Below are positions 1-10,626 of a stretch of DNA of 64,000 bases, piece after piece. The translations under genes were made by a program, and so were the position numbers. Location: NCBI GenBank assembly GCA_963789255.1, contig CAWBJW010000003.1, forward strand, positions 62,001 to 126,000, given 5' to 3'. Source of the DNA: DATARH01 sp963789255. Lineage in GTDB: Bacteria > Pseudomonadota > Alphaproteobacteria > ATCC43930 > CGMCC-115725. Position 1 is the first letter of the stretch. The number at the start of each line of letters is the position of its first letter. The notes beneath the pieces were generated by a model. That model saw only the letters and a list, made by a program, of their open reading frames with translations. It was not told the DNA's origin and ran no database searches.

Positions 1-421
1 GCAGGGACAGCATCTTGCCGCTGGTGGTGCTGTAATAGGCGGTGACCGCCGGCAGATAGGCTTTCGGGTCGAACGGCTCCTTGGCGTCCGCCATCAGCTG
101 GTAGACCGGCTTGATTGCGCCCTTGGCCGCCATCATCGTCGCGGTGCCGACCTCGAAGACCTGGACGATGTCCGGTGCATTGCCGGCGCGATAGGCGGCG
201 ATCGCCGCGGTCAACGTCTCGGCGTAGGAGCCCTTGAACACCGGCATGACCTTGTAGTCGCTCTGCGAGGCATTGAAATCGGCGGCGATCTTGTTGATCC
301 GATCGCCGTTGACCGAGGTCATCGCGTGCCACCACTGCAATTCGATCGGCTTGGCTGCGGCCGGCCCCGGCATCGCGGCAACAGCGGCCGCAAGCGCGGC
401 GGCAAGGATCGTCGGTTTCAT
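1..421 (-). CDS. ugpB: Glycerol-3-phosphate ABC transporter substrate-binding protein, 5' part only
   Basis: This is the N-terminal 140 residues of a periplasmic solute-binding protein; the gene runs off the left edge. The start ATG is at 421. A signal peptide of about 23 residues (KPTILAAALAAAVAAMPGPA) is followed by a segment typical of UgpB: IELQWWHAM, then KVMPVFKGSYAETLTAAI and a YRAGNAPDIVQVFEVG stretch. In the family this protein captures sn-glycerol-3-phosphate or its diesters for the UgpAEC importer. The other ugp genes are not in view. A related sugar-binding family-1 protein is the main alternative. Confidence 0.82.
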   Translation of the reverse strand, partial: MKPTILAAALAAAVAAMPGPAAAKPIELQWWHAMTSVNGDRINKIAADFNASQSDYKVMPVFKGSYAETLTAAIAAYRAGNAPDIVQVFEVGTATMMAAKGAIKPVYQLMADAKEPFDPKAYLPAVTAYYSTTSGKMLSL

Positions 422-511
422 GCGTCATCCCCCCAAGGTTTGGCCGTCGCGACGGAACTGCCCATATCGGCGCTCCACCTTGCCAAATAGCAGCCGAAGC
501 GGGAAGCTTTT

Positions 512-1275
512 GTGACGCGCCGCGACACTGCCGGGAAATCTTTGGTGAAGCGCTCTCGTATCGGCACGGTCTCTGCCGTTTCCGTCGCCGAGGTGCAACG
601 GCGCGCCATCGCGCTCGACCTCGGGGCGCCGGTGTCGATTCGCGTCAATTCGCGGGCGCGGCGTCTGTTGCTGCGCATCGACGCCTCGGCACGCAAGGTG
701 GAGCTGGTCCTGCCATACGGCGTCCCGGCCGAACATGGCCTCAAGTTTCTCGCCGCGCAGCGGGGCTGGATCGCGGCGCGCCTCGATGCCCTGCCGCCGG
801 CGGTGCCGTTTGCCGAGGGCGCAATCGTGCCGGTCTTCGGCGTGCCGCATCGCATCTGCCGGGAAAGCGACCCGGCCGCGCCGCCGGTCAGACTCGTCGA
901 TGAAGAGATCCGCGTTCGCGGCGACCCCGAGCATGTCGCCCGCCGGGTGCGCGACCACCTGGTGCGTCTCGCGCGGCAGGAGCTGACGCGCCGCGCCCGC
1001 CTCCTCGCCGCGCGGATCGGCAAGCCGATCACCCGGGTCGGGGTGCGCGACACCAAGAGCCGCTGGGGCAGCTGCTCGGGGACGGGCTCTCTGTCGTTCA
1101 GCTGGCGCCTCGTGCTGGCCCCGGAGCCGGTGGTCGACTATGTCGTCGCCCATGAGGTGGCGCACCTCGCCGAGATGAACCACGGACCGCGCTTCTGGCG
1201 GCTGGTGCGCACCCTGACGCCGGACCCGGCGGCGCCGCGCGCCTGGCTCAAACGGCACCGCAGCCGGCTGTTCTC

Positions 1276-1285
<10 letters not shown>
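512..1285 (+). CDS. YgjP-type zinc metallopeptidase (M48-like, DUF45)
   Basis: This 257-residue protein carries the zincin signature HEVAHLAEMNHGPRFW near residue 210, in which two His and the Glu would bind zinc and activate water. Upstream are the family hallmarks TRVGVRDTKSRWGSCS and LSFSWRLVLAP. The N-terminal half contains the beta-rich RRLLLRID region. The start is GTG at 512 with GGGAAG just upstream; no early ATG exists in frame. The 3' end overlaps the convergent ampG-like gene by 10 bp. The physiological substrate of this family is not settled, so only the peptidase class is called. Confidence 0.85.
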
Positions 1286-2622
<1,337 letters not shown>

Positions 2623-2801
2623 CCTGTCACGCACCCTCGGCCGAGCGGTGAGGGTTGCCGCGCGCAAACCGGCTACCCCATCACCGCGCCGGACGGTATG
2701 GTTTGGCGGCGCCGGCAGCGCAAGGGGCACGCAGCGGAGCGGGGCGGAACCCGCGCCCCGGCAAGTCGCCCCGCGCCGGAACCGAGACGGAGAGCCAGGG
2801 G

Positions 2802-5800
2802 ATGGCACAACGCGCGCGACCCGCGACTGCCGCAAAGACGGGCGATCGGGCGCGACCTTCGATCGCCGAACTGGAAGCCCAGGTCGTGGCGCTGAATGCG
2901 GAACTGCGCGAGGCGCGCGACCAGCAGACCGCGACGGCGGAGGTGTTGCAGGTCATCAATTCCTCGCCCGGCGAACTCGCGCCGGTGTTCGACGCGATTC
3001 TCGACAAAACCATGACTCTCTGTGGCGCCGCATTCGGCGTCATGCTGACCTATGACGGCAAAGATTTCCGCACCGGCGCGACCCGGGGACTGCCGCCGCG
3101 CTTCGCGGAATACCTTGCGACCACATCCGATCAGCCAGGACCGGGCGCGGCGAGTCCGCGCCTCGTCCGCGGCGAGCGCGTCGTCCATATTCTCGACCTA
3201 AAGGACGACGAGCCCTATCGATCGGGCGACCCGTACCGGCGGGCGCTTGTCGAGATCGGTGGTGCTCGCACCCTGCTGGCGCTGCCGCTGCGGCGCGATA
3301 ATGCCGTGCTCGGCACCCTCAACGTCTATCGCCAGGAGGTTCGGGCGTTCTCGGACAAGGAGATCGCGCTGCTCGAAAACTTCGCCGACCAGGCGGTGAT
3401 CGCGATCGAGAACACGCGCCTCATCGCCGAGACGCGCGAGGCGTTGGAGCAGCAGACCGCGACCGCTGAGGTATTGCAGGTCATCAATTCCTCGCCCGGG
3501 GAGCTGGCGCCGGTATTCGAGGCGATGCTCGAAAAAGCCTTGCGGCTGTGCGAGGCGGCGCTCGGGGTGTTATTTCGCTACGACGGCGCGTCGCTGCACC
3601 TGGCAGCGGCCCGCGGCGCGTCGGCGGCAGCGCTGGATGCATTTCACGCGTGGGTCCCCGACCCGGGCAGCGCCATGGAACAAGTGGTGCACGGTGCTGC
3701 GGTGGTTCATGCGCGGGACGTGGTCGACACCGAAGCGTACCGCTCCGGGGTTGCCTCGCGCGTGAAGCTCGTTGAATTGACCGGCGCTCGCACGGCGCTG
3801 TGGGTCGCGCTGCGCAAGGATGACGCCCTGCTCGGCACATTCGTGATCTACCGCCAGGAAGTGCGGCCGTTCTCCGACAAGCAGATCGCGCTGCTGCAGA
3901 ACTTCGCGGCGCAGGCGGTGATCGCGATCGAGAACGCGCGGCTGTTGACCGAAACGCGCGAGGCCTTGGAGCGGCAGACCGCGACGGCCGAGATCCTGCG
4001 CGTCATTTCGAGTTCCCCGACCGATGTCCAGCCGACCTTCGACGCGATCGCCGCCGCGGCGACGACACTGTCCGGCGCGACCGCCGGCGGCGTCTTCCGG
4101 TTCGACGGCTCGCTGATCCATTTCGTCGCCCACCACGGCTGGACCGCCGCCGAGCTCGACGCGGTCCGCGGCGTATTTCCGCTCCCGCCCGGCCGCGGCA
4201 GCATCACGGCGCGCGCCATCCTGACGCGGGCGGTGGCGCATGTCGCCGATCTGGCCGCCGATCCCGAATTCGAGCATATGAGCCTCAGCAAAGACGGGAT
4301 CCGCACCACGCTGTCGGTGCCGATGCTGCGCGACGGCAATCCGATCGGGGCGATCACCGTCACCCGCCAGGAGGTCGAGCCGTTCGGCGACAAGCAGATC
4401 GACCTCTTGAAGACCTTCGCCGATCAGGCGGTGATCGCGATCGAGAATGTCCGGCTGTTCAACGAACTGAACGAGCGCACCGGCGACCTCCAGGAATTGC
4501 TCGAATACCAGACCGCGACCAGCGATGTCTTGAAGGTCATCAGCCGCTCGACTTTCGATCTGCAACCGGTGCTCGACACACTGGTCGCGACCGCCGCCCG
4601 GTTGTGCGATACGGAGAGGGCCTTCATCTGGCGCCGCGACGGTGATGTTTATCGCATGGCGGCCTCGGTCGGTTTCTCACCGGAGGCGATTGCCGTCGTC
4701 CTGGCCAACCCGATTACGCCCGGCCGCGGCACGATCACCGGCCGGGCCGCGCTGATGCGCAGCGTCGTCCATATCCCGGATGCGCGCGTCGATCCGGAAT
4801 ACACCTGGAGCACGTTCCTCGACGCCTCACAGACCCCGACGATGCTGAGCGTGCCGCTGCTCCGCGAGGGCGAGCCGATCGGCGTCATAACGCTTGCGCG
4901 CCGGCGCGTCGAGCCGTTTACCGAGCGGCAGATCGAGCTGGTCCGCACCTTTGCCGACCAGGCCGTCATTGCGATCGAGAACACGCGCCTGATTACCGAG
5001 ACGAGTGAGGCGCTGGAACAGCAGACCGCGACCGCCGAGGTGCTGCAGGTCATCAATTCCTCGCCCGGCGACCTCGCGCCAGTGTTCGACGCGATGCTGG
5101 AGAAAGCCACCCGGCTCTGCGAGGCGGAAACCGGTCATCTGCTGCGCTTCGCGAACGGCGAGTTCAGCCGGGCGGCCAGCGTCGGCGTGCCGGAGGATTT
5201 CGACAAGCTGCTGCCGCTCAACACGCCGTTGCCGCGCGCCGTTCACCGCAACGCAGTGACCTATCGAATGGCGGCGAGCCGGTCGCCGCTGCATGTGCCG
5301 GATATACGCGACGACGCGTCATACCGCCTCGGGGCGCCGGCCGAAGTCGCCGCGGCCGAGGCCGGAATCCGCACCGCGCTCTTCGTGCCGTTGCTCAAGG
5401 AAGGCGAGGTCGTCGGCTGCTTTGTCATGCACCGCATGGAGGTCCGGCCGTTCTCGGAGAAGCAGATCGCGCTGTTGCAGAACTTCGCGGCGCAGGCGGT
5501 GATCGCGATGGAAAATGCGCGGCTGTTGGGCGAATTGCGCGAGCGCACCGGCGATCTCCAGGAATCGCTCGAATACCAGACCGCGACCAGCGACGTGCTC
5601 AAGGTCATCAGCCGCTCGACCTTCGACCTGCAGCCGGTGCTCGATGCTCTGCTGCAGGCGGCATCCCGGCTCTGTGGCACCGCTGAGGGGGCGCTCGCGC
5701 TGCGGGACGGCGACGTATTTCGCTGTGTAGCGGTGGTGGGAATCACCCCAGAGTTCGAGGCCGCCCTGCGCGAACGGAAATTCGGTCTGGACCGAGGCAC

Positions 5801-6818
5801 CACCGCTGGGCGCGTCGCGCTTGAAGGGGGTGTCGTACAGATCGCCGATGTCGCCGCCGACCCCGAATACGAACTGCAAGAGACCGCTGCCCTCGGCGGG
5901 ATACGCACGACCCTCGGTGTGCCGCTGTTGCGACAGGATGAGACGATCGGGATGATTGTTCTTTTCCATCGCTCCGTTGAGCCGTTCACCGAGCGGCAGA
6001 TCGAACTGGTCCGCACCTTCGCCGACCAGGCGGTCATCGCGATCGAGAACGCGCGGCTGATCACCGAGACGCGCGAGGCGCTGGAGCAGCAGACCGCGAC
6101 AGCGGACATCTTGCAGGTCATCAATTCGTCGCCCGGTGATCTCGTGCCGGTTTTCGATGTGATGCTCGACCGGGCGCTGCGGCTGTGCGACGCGGCGTTC
6201 GGCGATCTGTATACCTATGACGGTGTGCGCTTCCACACCGGGGCGGTAAAGGGTGCCTCGCCCGAATACGCCGAACTCAGACGGAAGAGCCCGCCGAACC
6301 CGTCGGCGCCCGGCACCGTCAGCGCGCGCATTCTGGAAACCAAGCGCCCGCTTCAGGTGCTGGATTTACAGGCAGAAGAGTTCTACGCGACATCGCTCGC
6401 CAGTCGCCGTGTTCTGGTCGACATTGGCGGCGCGCGCAGCCTGCTCGCCGTACCGCTGCTCAAGGATGATGCGGTGTTCGGGTATATCACGATCTATCGT
6501 CGGGAGGTCGGGGCCTTCTCCGACAAGCAAACTGCGGTGTTGCAGAATTTCGCGGCGCAGGCGGTGATCGCGATCGACAACGCCCGGCTCTTGGACGCGA
6601 TCCGCCAGCGTCAGGCCGAGTTGCGCGTCACCTTCGACAATATGGGCGATGGCGTCGCGATGTTCGATGCCGACATGCGGCTGGCCGCATGGAACCGCAA
6701 TTTCGAGGAGATTCTCGATCTCTCAGACGAGTTCGTCGCAGCGCGCCCGAGTTATGCCGATTATCTGCGTCTGCTCGCTGGGCGCGGCGAGTCTCGGCGG
6801 CGAGGACATCGAGGCTGA
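2802..6818 (+). CDS. Seven-GAF sensor histidine kinase, N-terminal part (frameshifted gene)
   Basis: About 1,338 residues precede a premature stop. After a short coiled N-terminus, seven GAF domains follow at a spacing of about 175 residues, beginning near residues 41, 216, 391, 569, 739, 925 and 1095. Each is introduced by a linker such as QQTATAEVLQVINSSPGEL or EYQTATSDVLKVISRSTFDL and closes with FADQAVIAIENTRL or FAAQAVIAIENARL. A PAS-like segment (NMGDGVAMFDADMRLAAWNR) starts near residue 1275 and is cut when the frame runs into a stop. A one-base insertion near 6792 explains this, because the next frame continues the PAS domain. The start ATG at 2802 has CAGGGG just before it. There are no membrane segments, so the sensor should be cytosolic; its ligands are unknown. 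Confidence 0.85.
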   Translation: MAQRARPATAAKTGDRARPSIAELEAQVVALNAELREARDQQTATAEVLQVINSSPGELAPVFDAILDKTMTLCGAAFGVMLTYDGKDFRTGATRGLPPRFAEYLATTSDQPGPGAASPRLVRGERVVHILDLKDDEPYRSGDPYRRALVEIGGARTLLALPLRRDNAVLGTLNVYRQEVRAFSDKEIALLENFADQAVIAIENTRLIAETREALEQQTATAEVLQVINSSPGELAPVFEAMLEKALRLCEAALGVLFRYDGASLHLAAARGASAAALDAFHAWVPDPGSAMEQVVHGAAVVHARDVVDTEAYRSGVASRVKLVELTGARTALWVALRKDDALLGTFVIYRQEVRPFSDKQIALLQNFAAQAVIAIENARLLTETREALERQTATAEILRVISSSPTDVQPTFDAIAAAATTLSGATAGGVFRFDGSLIHFVAHHGWTAAELDAVRGVFPLPPGRGSITARAILTRAVAHVADLAADPEFEHMSLSKDGIRTTLSVPMLRDGNPIGAITVTRQEVEPFGDKQIDLLKTFADQAVIAIENVRLFNELNERTGDLQELLEYQTATSDVLKVISRSTFDLQPVLDTLVATAARLCDTERAFIWRRDGDVYRMAASVGFSPEAIAVVLANPITPGRGTITGRAALMRSVVHIPDARVDPEYTWSTFLDASQTPTMLSVPLLREGEPIGVITLARRRVEPFTERQIELVRTFADQAVIAIENTRLITETSEALEQQTATAEVLQVINSSPGDLAPVFDAMLEKATRLCEAETGHLLRFANGEFSRAASVGVPEDFDKLLPLNTPLPRAVHRNAVTYRMAASRSPLHVPDIRDDASYRLGAPAEVAAAEAGIRTALFVPLLKEGEVVGCFVMHRMEVRPFSEKQIALLQNFAAQAVIAMENARLLGELRERTGDLQESLEYQTATSDVLKVISRSTFDLQPVLDALLQAASRLCGTAEGALALRDGDVFRCVAVVGITPEFEAALRERKFGLDRGTTAGRVALEGGVVQIADVAADPEYELQETAALGGIRTTLGVPLLRQDETIGMIVLFHRSVEPFTERQIELVRTFADQAVIAIENARLITETREALEQQTATADILQVINSSPGDLVPVFDVMLDRALRLCDAAFGDLYTYDGVRFHTGAVKGASPEYAELRRKSPPNPSAPGTVSARILETKRPLQVLDLQAEEFYATSLASRRVLVDIGGARSLLAVPLLKDDAVFGYITIYRREVGAFSDKQTAVLQNFAAQAVIAIDNARLLDAIRQRQAELRVTFDNMGDGVAMFDADMRLAAWNRNFEEILDLSDEFVAARPSYADYLRLLAGRGESRRRGHRG

Positions 6819-7849
6819 ACTCATCCGGCGCCTTGGCGAAACCGATCAGGAACTGCGCTTTGAGCGCACCCGGCCCGACGGCGGCATCATCGAGGTGCGC
6901 CGCAACCCGGTGCCGGGCGGCGGCTGCGTGCTGATCTATAGCGACGTCACCGAACGCAAACGCGCCGAAGCAGAGATCCGCGCGGCGCGCGATGCCGCCG
7001 AGCGGGCGCTCGGCGAGCTGAAAGTGGCGCAGGCCGGTTTGATCCAGGCCGAGAAGATGGCCTCGCTCGGGCCAGCTGACCGCCGGGATCGCCCACGAGA
7101 TCAAGAACCCGCTCAACTTCGTCAACAATTTCGCCAATCTGTCGGTCGAACTGCTCGACGAGTTGAAGGAGACCGCGGCGCCGGCCTTGGCGGCGCTCGA
7201 CGACGATCAGCGCGCCGAGATCGATGAGGTCGTCGGGATGCTGACCGGCAATCTCGAAAAGATCGCCGAGCACGGCCGGCGCGCCGACGGCATCGTCCGC
7301 AGCATGCTGGAGCATTCGCGCGGCGGCAGCGGCGAGCGCCGCGAGGTCGACCTCAACGGGTTGGTCGAGGAGGCGCTGAACCTTGCCTATCACGGCGCCC
7401 GCGCCCAGGACCAGAACTTCAACATCACGCTGGAGCGCGAGTTTGCCAAGGCCATCGCGCCCGTCGAGCTGGTGCCGCAGGATGTGACGCGGGTCTTCCT
7501 CAACCTGATCGGCAACGGCTTCTACGCCGCCAACAAGCGGCGGATGGCGGCGGGCGACGCGACGTTCAAGCCGGTCCTCACGGTGACGACGCGCGATCTC
7601 GGCGATGCGGTTGAGATCGCGGTGCGCGACAACGGCATCGGCATTGCACCCGAGGTCCGCGACAAGCTGTTCCAGCCGTTCTTCACGACGAAGCCGACCG
7701 GCGAGGGCACCGGGCTGGGGCTTTCGATCAGCTACGACATCGTGACGCAACAGCATGGCGGGACGATCGCGGTCGCCAGCGAGGTCGGCCAGTTCACCGA
7801 GTTCACGGTGTGCCTGCCGCGGCGCGGCCATGCGGCGTCAGCGGCATGA
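6793..7849 (+). pseudogene. PAS, dimerisation and ATPase part of the seven-GAF histidine kinase
   Basis: This is the continuation of the preceding gene in two further frames. From 6793 to about 7072 it encodes the end of the PAS region and a coiled linker (SDVTERKRAEAEIRAARDAA, GLIQAEKMASLG). A second inserted C near 7070-7072 moves the frame, and from 7073 the kinase core reads on: TAGIAHEIKNPLNFVNN with the phospho-accepting His, N-box NLIGNGFYAANKRR, then DNGIGI and FFTTKPTGEGTGLGLSIS. The core is nearly identical to that of the kinase ending at 12898, which has no insertion at this spot. If the two insertions are sequencing errors, 2802-7849 is one intact kinase of about 1,680 residues. 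The final open frame from the internal ATG at 7163 could be annotated as a separate short kinase. Confidence 0.8.
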
Positions 7850-7912
7850 ACGGCACGGCGCGATGGTAGGACGAGCTGCGCCGGCAAATGTGTCGGATGC
7901 CCGGCGGAGCGC

Positions 7913-8575
7913 ATGAAGCATGCCCCGCGCGTCGTTCGCGTCTGGGACGCGCCGACGCGCATCTTCCACTGGCTGGTCGCGGTGCTGGTGGCAGCAGCCT
8001 ATGCGACGTGGGCGTCAAACCGGATGGCCTGGCATGGCCGGGTCGGCGGCGCGCTGCTCGCCCTGCTGCTGTTCCGGCTGCTGTGGGGCTTCTTTGGCAG
8101 CGACACGGCGCGATTTTCCCGCTTTCTCGCGTCGCCGCGGACGGTCGTGCGATATCTGGCGCATGCGCTGCGCCGCGAACCCGACCGCCAGGCCGGGCAT
8201 AACCCGGCCGGCGGCTGGATGGTGCTGCTCCTGCTGTGCCTGCTGCTCGGCGAGACGCTGACCGGACTCTACGTCGCCAACAACGTCGCCGATGTCGGGC
8301 CGTTTACCGGGATCACCCCGGCGCCGGTCGCGAACGCGATCACTGCGTTGCACGCGATCTTCTGGGACGCCCTGGTGGCGGCGATCGCGCTGCACGTGCT
8401 GGCCATCCTCGCCTACGCGGCGGCAAAGCGGCAAAACCTGCTGCTGCCGATGCTCACCGGGACGAAAGTTCTGCCGGCAAGCGTGCCACCGCCGCGCATC
8501 GCGAGCCCGGTGCGGGCCGTCTTTTTCTTTGTATTGAGCGGCCTCGCCGCGGCCGCGCTCGCCAACTTCCTGTGA
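7913..8575 (+). CDS. Cytochrome b561-type di-haem membrane protein
   Basis: This 220-residue protein has four hydrophobic helices and a short C-terminal anchor. Candidate haem-ligating His residues lie in RIFHWLVAV, MAWHGRVGG, ITALHAIFW and IALHVLAILAY, the arrangement of the cytochrome b/b6 N-terminal (b561) family. These proteins pass electrons from quinol or a dehydrogenase to a periplasmic partner, often a small c-type cytochrome. The start ATG at 7913 follows CGGAGC. The gene lies 63 bp after the kinase, so co-transcription is possible. No haem c protein or hydrogenase is next to it, so the electron partner is unknown. Confidence 0.85.
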   Translation: MKHAPRVVRVWDAPTRIFHWLVAVLVAAAYATWASNRMAWHGRVGGALLALLLFRLLWGFFGSDTARFSRFLASPRTVVRYLAHALRREPDRQAGHNPAGGWMVLLLLCLLLGETLTGLYVANNVADVGPFTGITPAPVANAITALHAIFWDALVAAIALHVLAILAYAAAKRQNLLLPMLTGTKVLPASVPPPRIASPVRAVFFFVLSGLAAAALANFL

Positions 8576-8581
8576 GGGCGA

Positions 8582-9037
8582 TCAGCTTTTGGGCGGAACG
8601 ACCTGGCCGCGGATCTCACCCGCAGGGTGGGACTTGGTGTGTACGTTGATGTACCACTCGCCGGCGGCAAACTGCGCCGCCTGCGCAGGCGTCAGCGTCG
8701 CTTTCCCGGTGATCGGACTTGCCGCGGGGCTGCCCTTCGTCGACAGCCAGAGGACCACCGGTCCGTTCTTGCCCGCCGCGGCCGGTCCGTGGAAATGCGC
8801 CATCGTGGCCGGGCTCGACAGCCCGCTGTAAGCGATCGACCAGGTGACCTCCCGGGTCGCCGGATCATAGGTGATGTCGGCCGACCCCGTGCCCGCGGTC
8901 TGCACCGGGGGGACCTGCTGGGCGCCGCTCAACGAAACGTTGAAGGATGCGGGCGCGGCTTGCGCCAGGCCCGCGCAGCCGATGCCGGCCAAGACAACCG
9001 CGAGGATGAGGCCTCGCCGGGATAATCCGCTATGCAT
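8582..9037 (-). CDS. Secreted CHRD-domain protein
   Basis: This 151-residue protein has an N-terminal signal peptide (RRGLILAVVLAGIGCAGLAQ, cleavage probably at AQA-A) followed by one CHRD domain. Domain marks are FNVSLSGAQQVPPVQTAGTG, ATMAHFHGPA, GPVVLWL and EWYINVHTKSHPAGEIRG. The CHRD fold was first defined in chordin; its bacterial role is not known. The ATG at 9037 is preferred over the longer frame because GGAGAGA lies just before it. It converges with the cytochrome gene with a gap of only 6 bp. Confidence 0.87.
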   Translation of the reverse strand: MHSGLSRRGLILAVVLAGIGCAGLAQAAPASFNVSLSGAQQVPPVQTAGTGSADITYDPATREVTWSIAYSGLSSPATMAHFHGPAAAGKNGPVVLWLSTKGSPAASPITGKATLTPAQAAQFAAGEWYINVHTKSHPAGEIRGQVVPPKS

Positions 9038-9164
9038 GTCTCTCTCCTGCGATGCCGACCATGATATATCGTACAATATCGTACAGGCTGATGCGACGGA
9101 AGCAGCCTGAATGCGAAGTGGCCGGCGACCGTGCGGCTGGAACCTGGAATGCGGTAGCCGGGTG

Positions 9165-10547
9165 TCAGGATTGGGCGATCGGATATTTTGCGAAGATCGC
9201 CCCGGCCTGCTTGAAAGCCTTGTCGATCGCCTGCTCCGGCGTCATCCCACGGTCAACAACGTCAAACATTGCCGTGCTGAACAGGTGTTGGTCGGCGATT
9301 TCGGCCATGCCGGGGTTGAAGGCGGTCCAAACCGGTATCGTCGGACTGAACAGCGCCTGCTCGGTATAGGCGCTGCGGTGCGGGTCGCTGGCATCGAGCC
9401 AAAACGGATCGCTCCTGGCGAGCGACGGCATGGGCGGCAGCCAGCGCGCCAGCCCCGCTTTCAGGTATTCGTTCAATACCTTCGGCTCGATCGCATACTT
9501 GAGGAACTCCTTGCCCAGCGCGACATTTTTTGCTCCCTTCGGGATTACCGGCATCAAGGCGAGCAGCTGGCTCGGTAATTCTTCGCCCTCATTGCTGAGC
9601 GGTAAACCGACAGTCAGGATATCGTCGTATACCGGCTTGTTGGTGTAGAAGGGCAATTCGGTCGAGATCGTGGCGTCGAAGTCCATTACGAATTGCTTGG
9701 CCTGAAAAGCCTTGTTGTCAGCGATGTCGTCCCAGACCGCGGTCCCCGGCGGTACGTAACCCGCCTTGCGCGCCGTTGTGAGCTTGGCAAGTGTCGCCAC
9801 AGCCGCGTTCCTGATTTTGGGGTCGGCGGTGTGCAGGGCGCCGTCCGGCGTCACAACATCCCGGCCGCCATAGGCGATCAGAAAGCCATTGAACAGGATC
9901 GTCGGATCCGCCCCCTTTGCGGTCAGCTGATAACCGTACGCGTAGACATCGTGCATGCCTTGAGCGCGCAAGCGGTCCTGCACAGGCCGGAAGAAATCAA
10001 TGAACGCATCCCAGGTTTTTGGCAGGTCTGCTGTCTTGAACCCAGCCTTCTCGACCAGCGAGCGCCAGATGTGAAAGGGCGTGACCGCCAGCTTCCAAGG
10101 AACCCCGTAATAGCGGCGTTGCTTGGTGACGTTGTTGTAGCAATACGCCAACAGCAGCGCCGTCGCACTGAATTGCGGCTTCTGCGTCTCGATGACATCA
10201 CTTAGATCGACGAGCTCATCATTCCAGGCATGCAGCGCGACAAATTCGGGCCCCTGCGCGTGGGTCGTTTCCGTCAAATCGGGAACGTCGCCACTCTTGA
10301 GGGCCGCGTCCACCTTGTCCGCGAGCGCGGCGAACGGAACAAGGGTGTAGTCGATCGCGTTGCCGCTGGCTTTCTGATAATCCGCGACCAGCTTGCGAAA
10401 CGCCGCGTCCTCCTCGGGGATGAAGCCTGACGCCACCCAGACCCGCGCCGTCGTCGCCGCAGCATTGGCGACATGCGGCGGCGGCAGGGCCGTGACGGCA
10501 AGTCCCAGAGATCCGCCGATCAGCGTTCGCCGCGTCAACCGGCTCAT
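9165..10547 (-). CDS. Tat-exported family-1 solute-binding protein of an ABC transporter
   Basis: This 460-residue protein begins SRLTRRTLIGGSLGLAVTAL, a twin-arginine signal suggesting export in folded form. The mature part is a family-1 extracellular solute-binding fold of the sugar or polyol type: ARVWVASGFIPEEDAAFRKL, a NNVTKQRRYYGVPW hinge-like segment, and an FNGFLIAYGG stretch. No permease or ATPase genes are adjacent. It is transcribed divergently, 79 bp from the HAMP histidine kinase at 10.6 kb. This leaves open that it delivers ligand to the kinase rather than to a transporter, but that is only an inference from position. Confidence 0.82.
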   Translation of the reverse strand: MSRLTRRTLIGGSLGLAVTALPPPHVANAAATTARVWVASGFIPEEDAAFRKLVADYQKASGNAIDYTLVPFAALADKVDAALKSGDVPDLTETTHAQGPEFVALHAWNDELVDLSDVIETQKPQFSATALLLAYCYNNVTKQRRYYGVPWKLAVTPFHIWRSLVEKAGFKTADLPKTWDAFIDFFRPVQDRLRAQGMHDVYAYGYQLTAKGADPTILFNGFLIAYGGRDVVTPDGALHTADPKIRNAAVATLAKLTTARKAGYVPPGTAVWDDIADNKAFQAKQFVMDFDATISTELPFYTNKPVYDDILTVGLPLSNEGEELPSQLLALMPVIPKGAKNVALGKEFLKYAIEPKVLNEYLKAGLARWLPPMPSLARSDPFWLDASDPHRSAYTEQALFSPTIPVWTAFNPGMAEIADQHLFSTAMFDVVDRGMTPEQAIDKAFKQAGAIFAKYPIAQS

Positions 10548-10626
10548 TTGATGCTCCTCCCGTGTCGCCTGTTATTGCGGCCGATATTAGCATAGACCGA
10601 TCAAAAAGCTACTGGATAGCCCGCCC

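Noticed and set aside
2925..6120. CRISPR-like or tandem DNA repeats
   Set aside because: The repeating segments encode the linkers between GAF domains in frame and are about 500 bp apart; they are protein-domain repeats.
6649..7849. Programmed frameshifting as the cause of the kinase breaks
   Set aside because: No slippery heptamer or downstream structure is evident, and the paralogous kinase reads through the same second site without an extra base.
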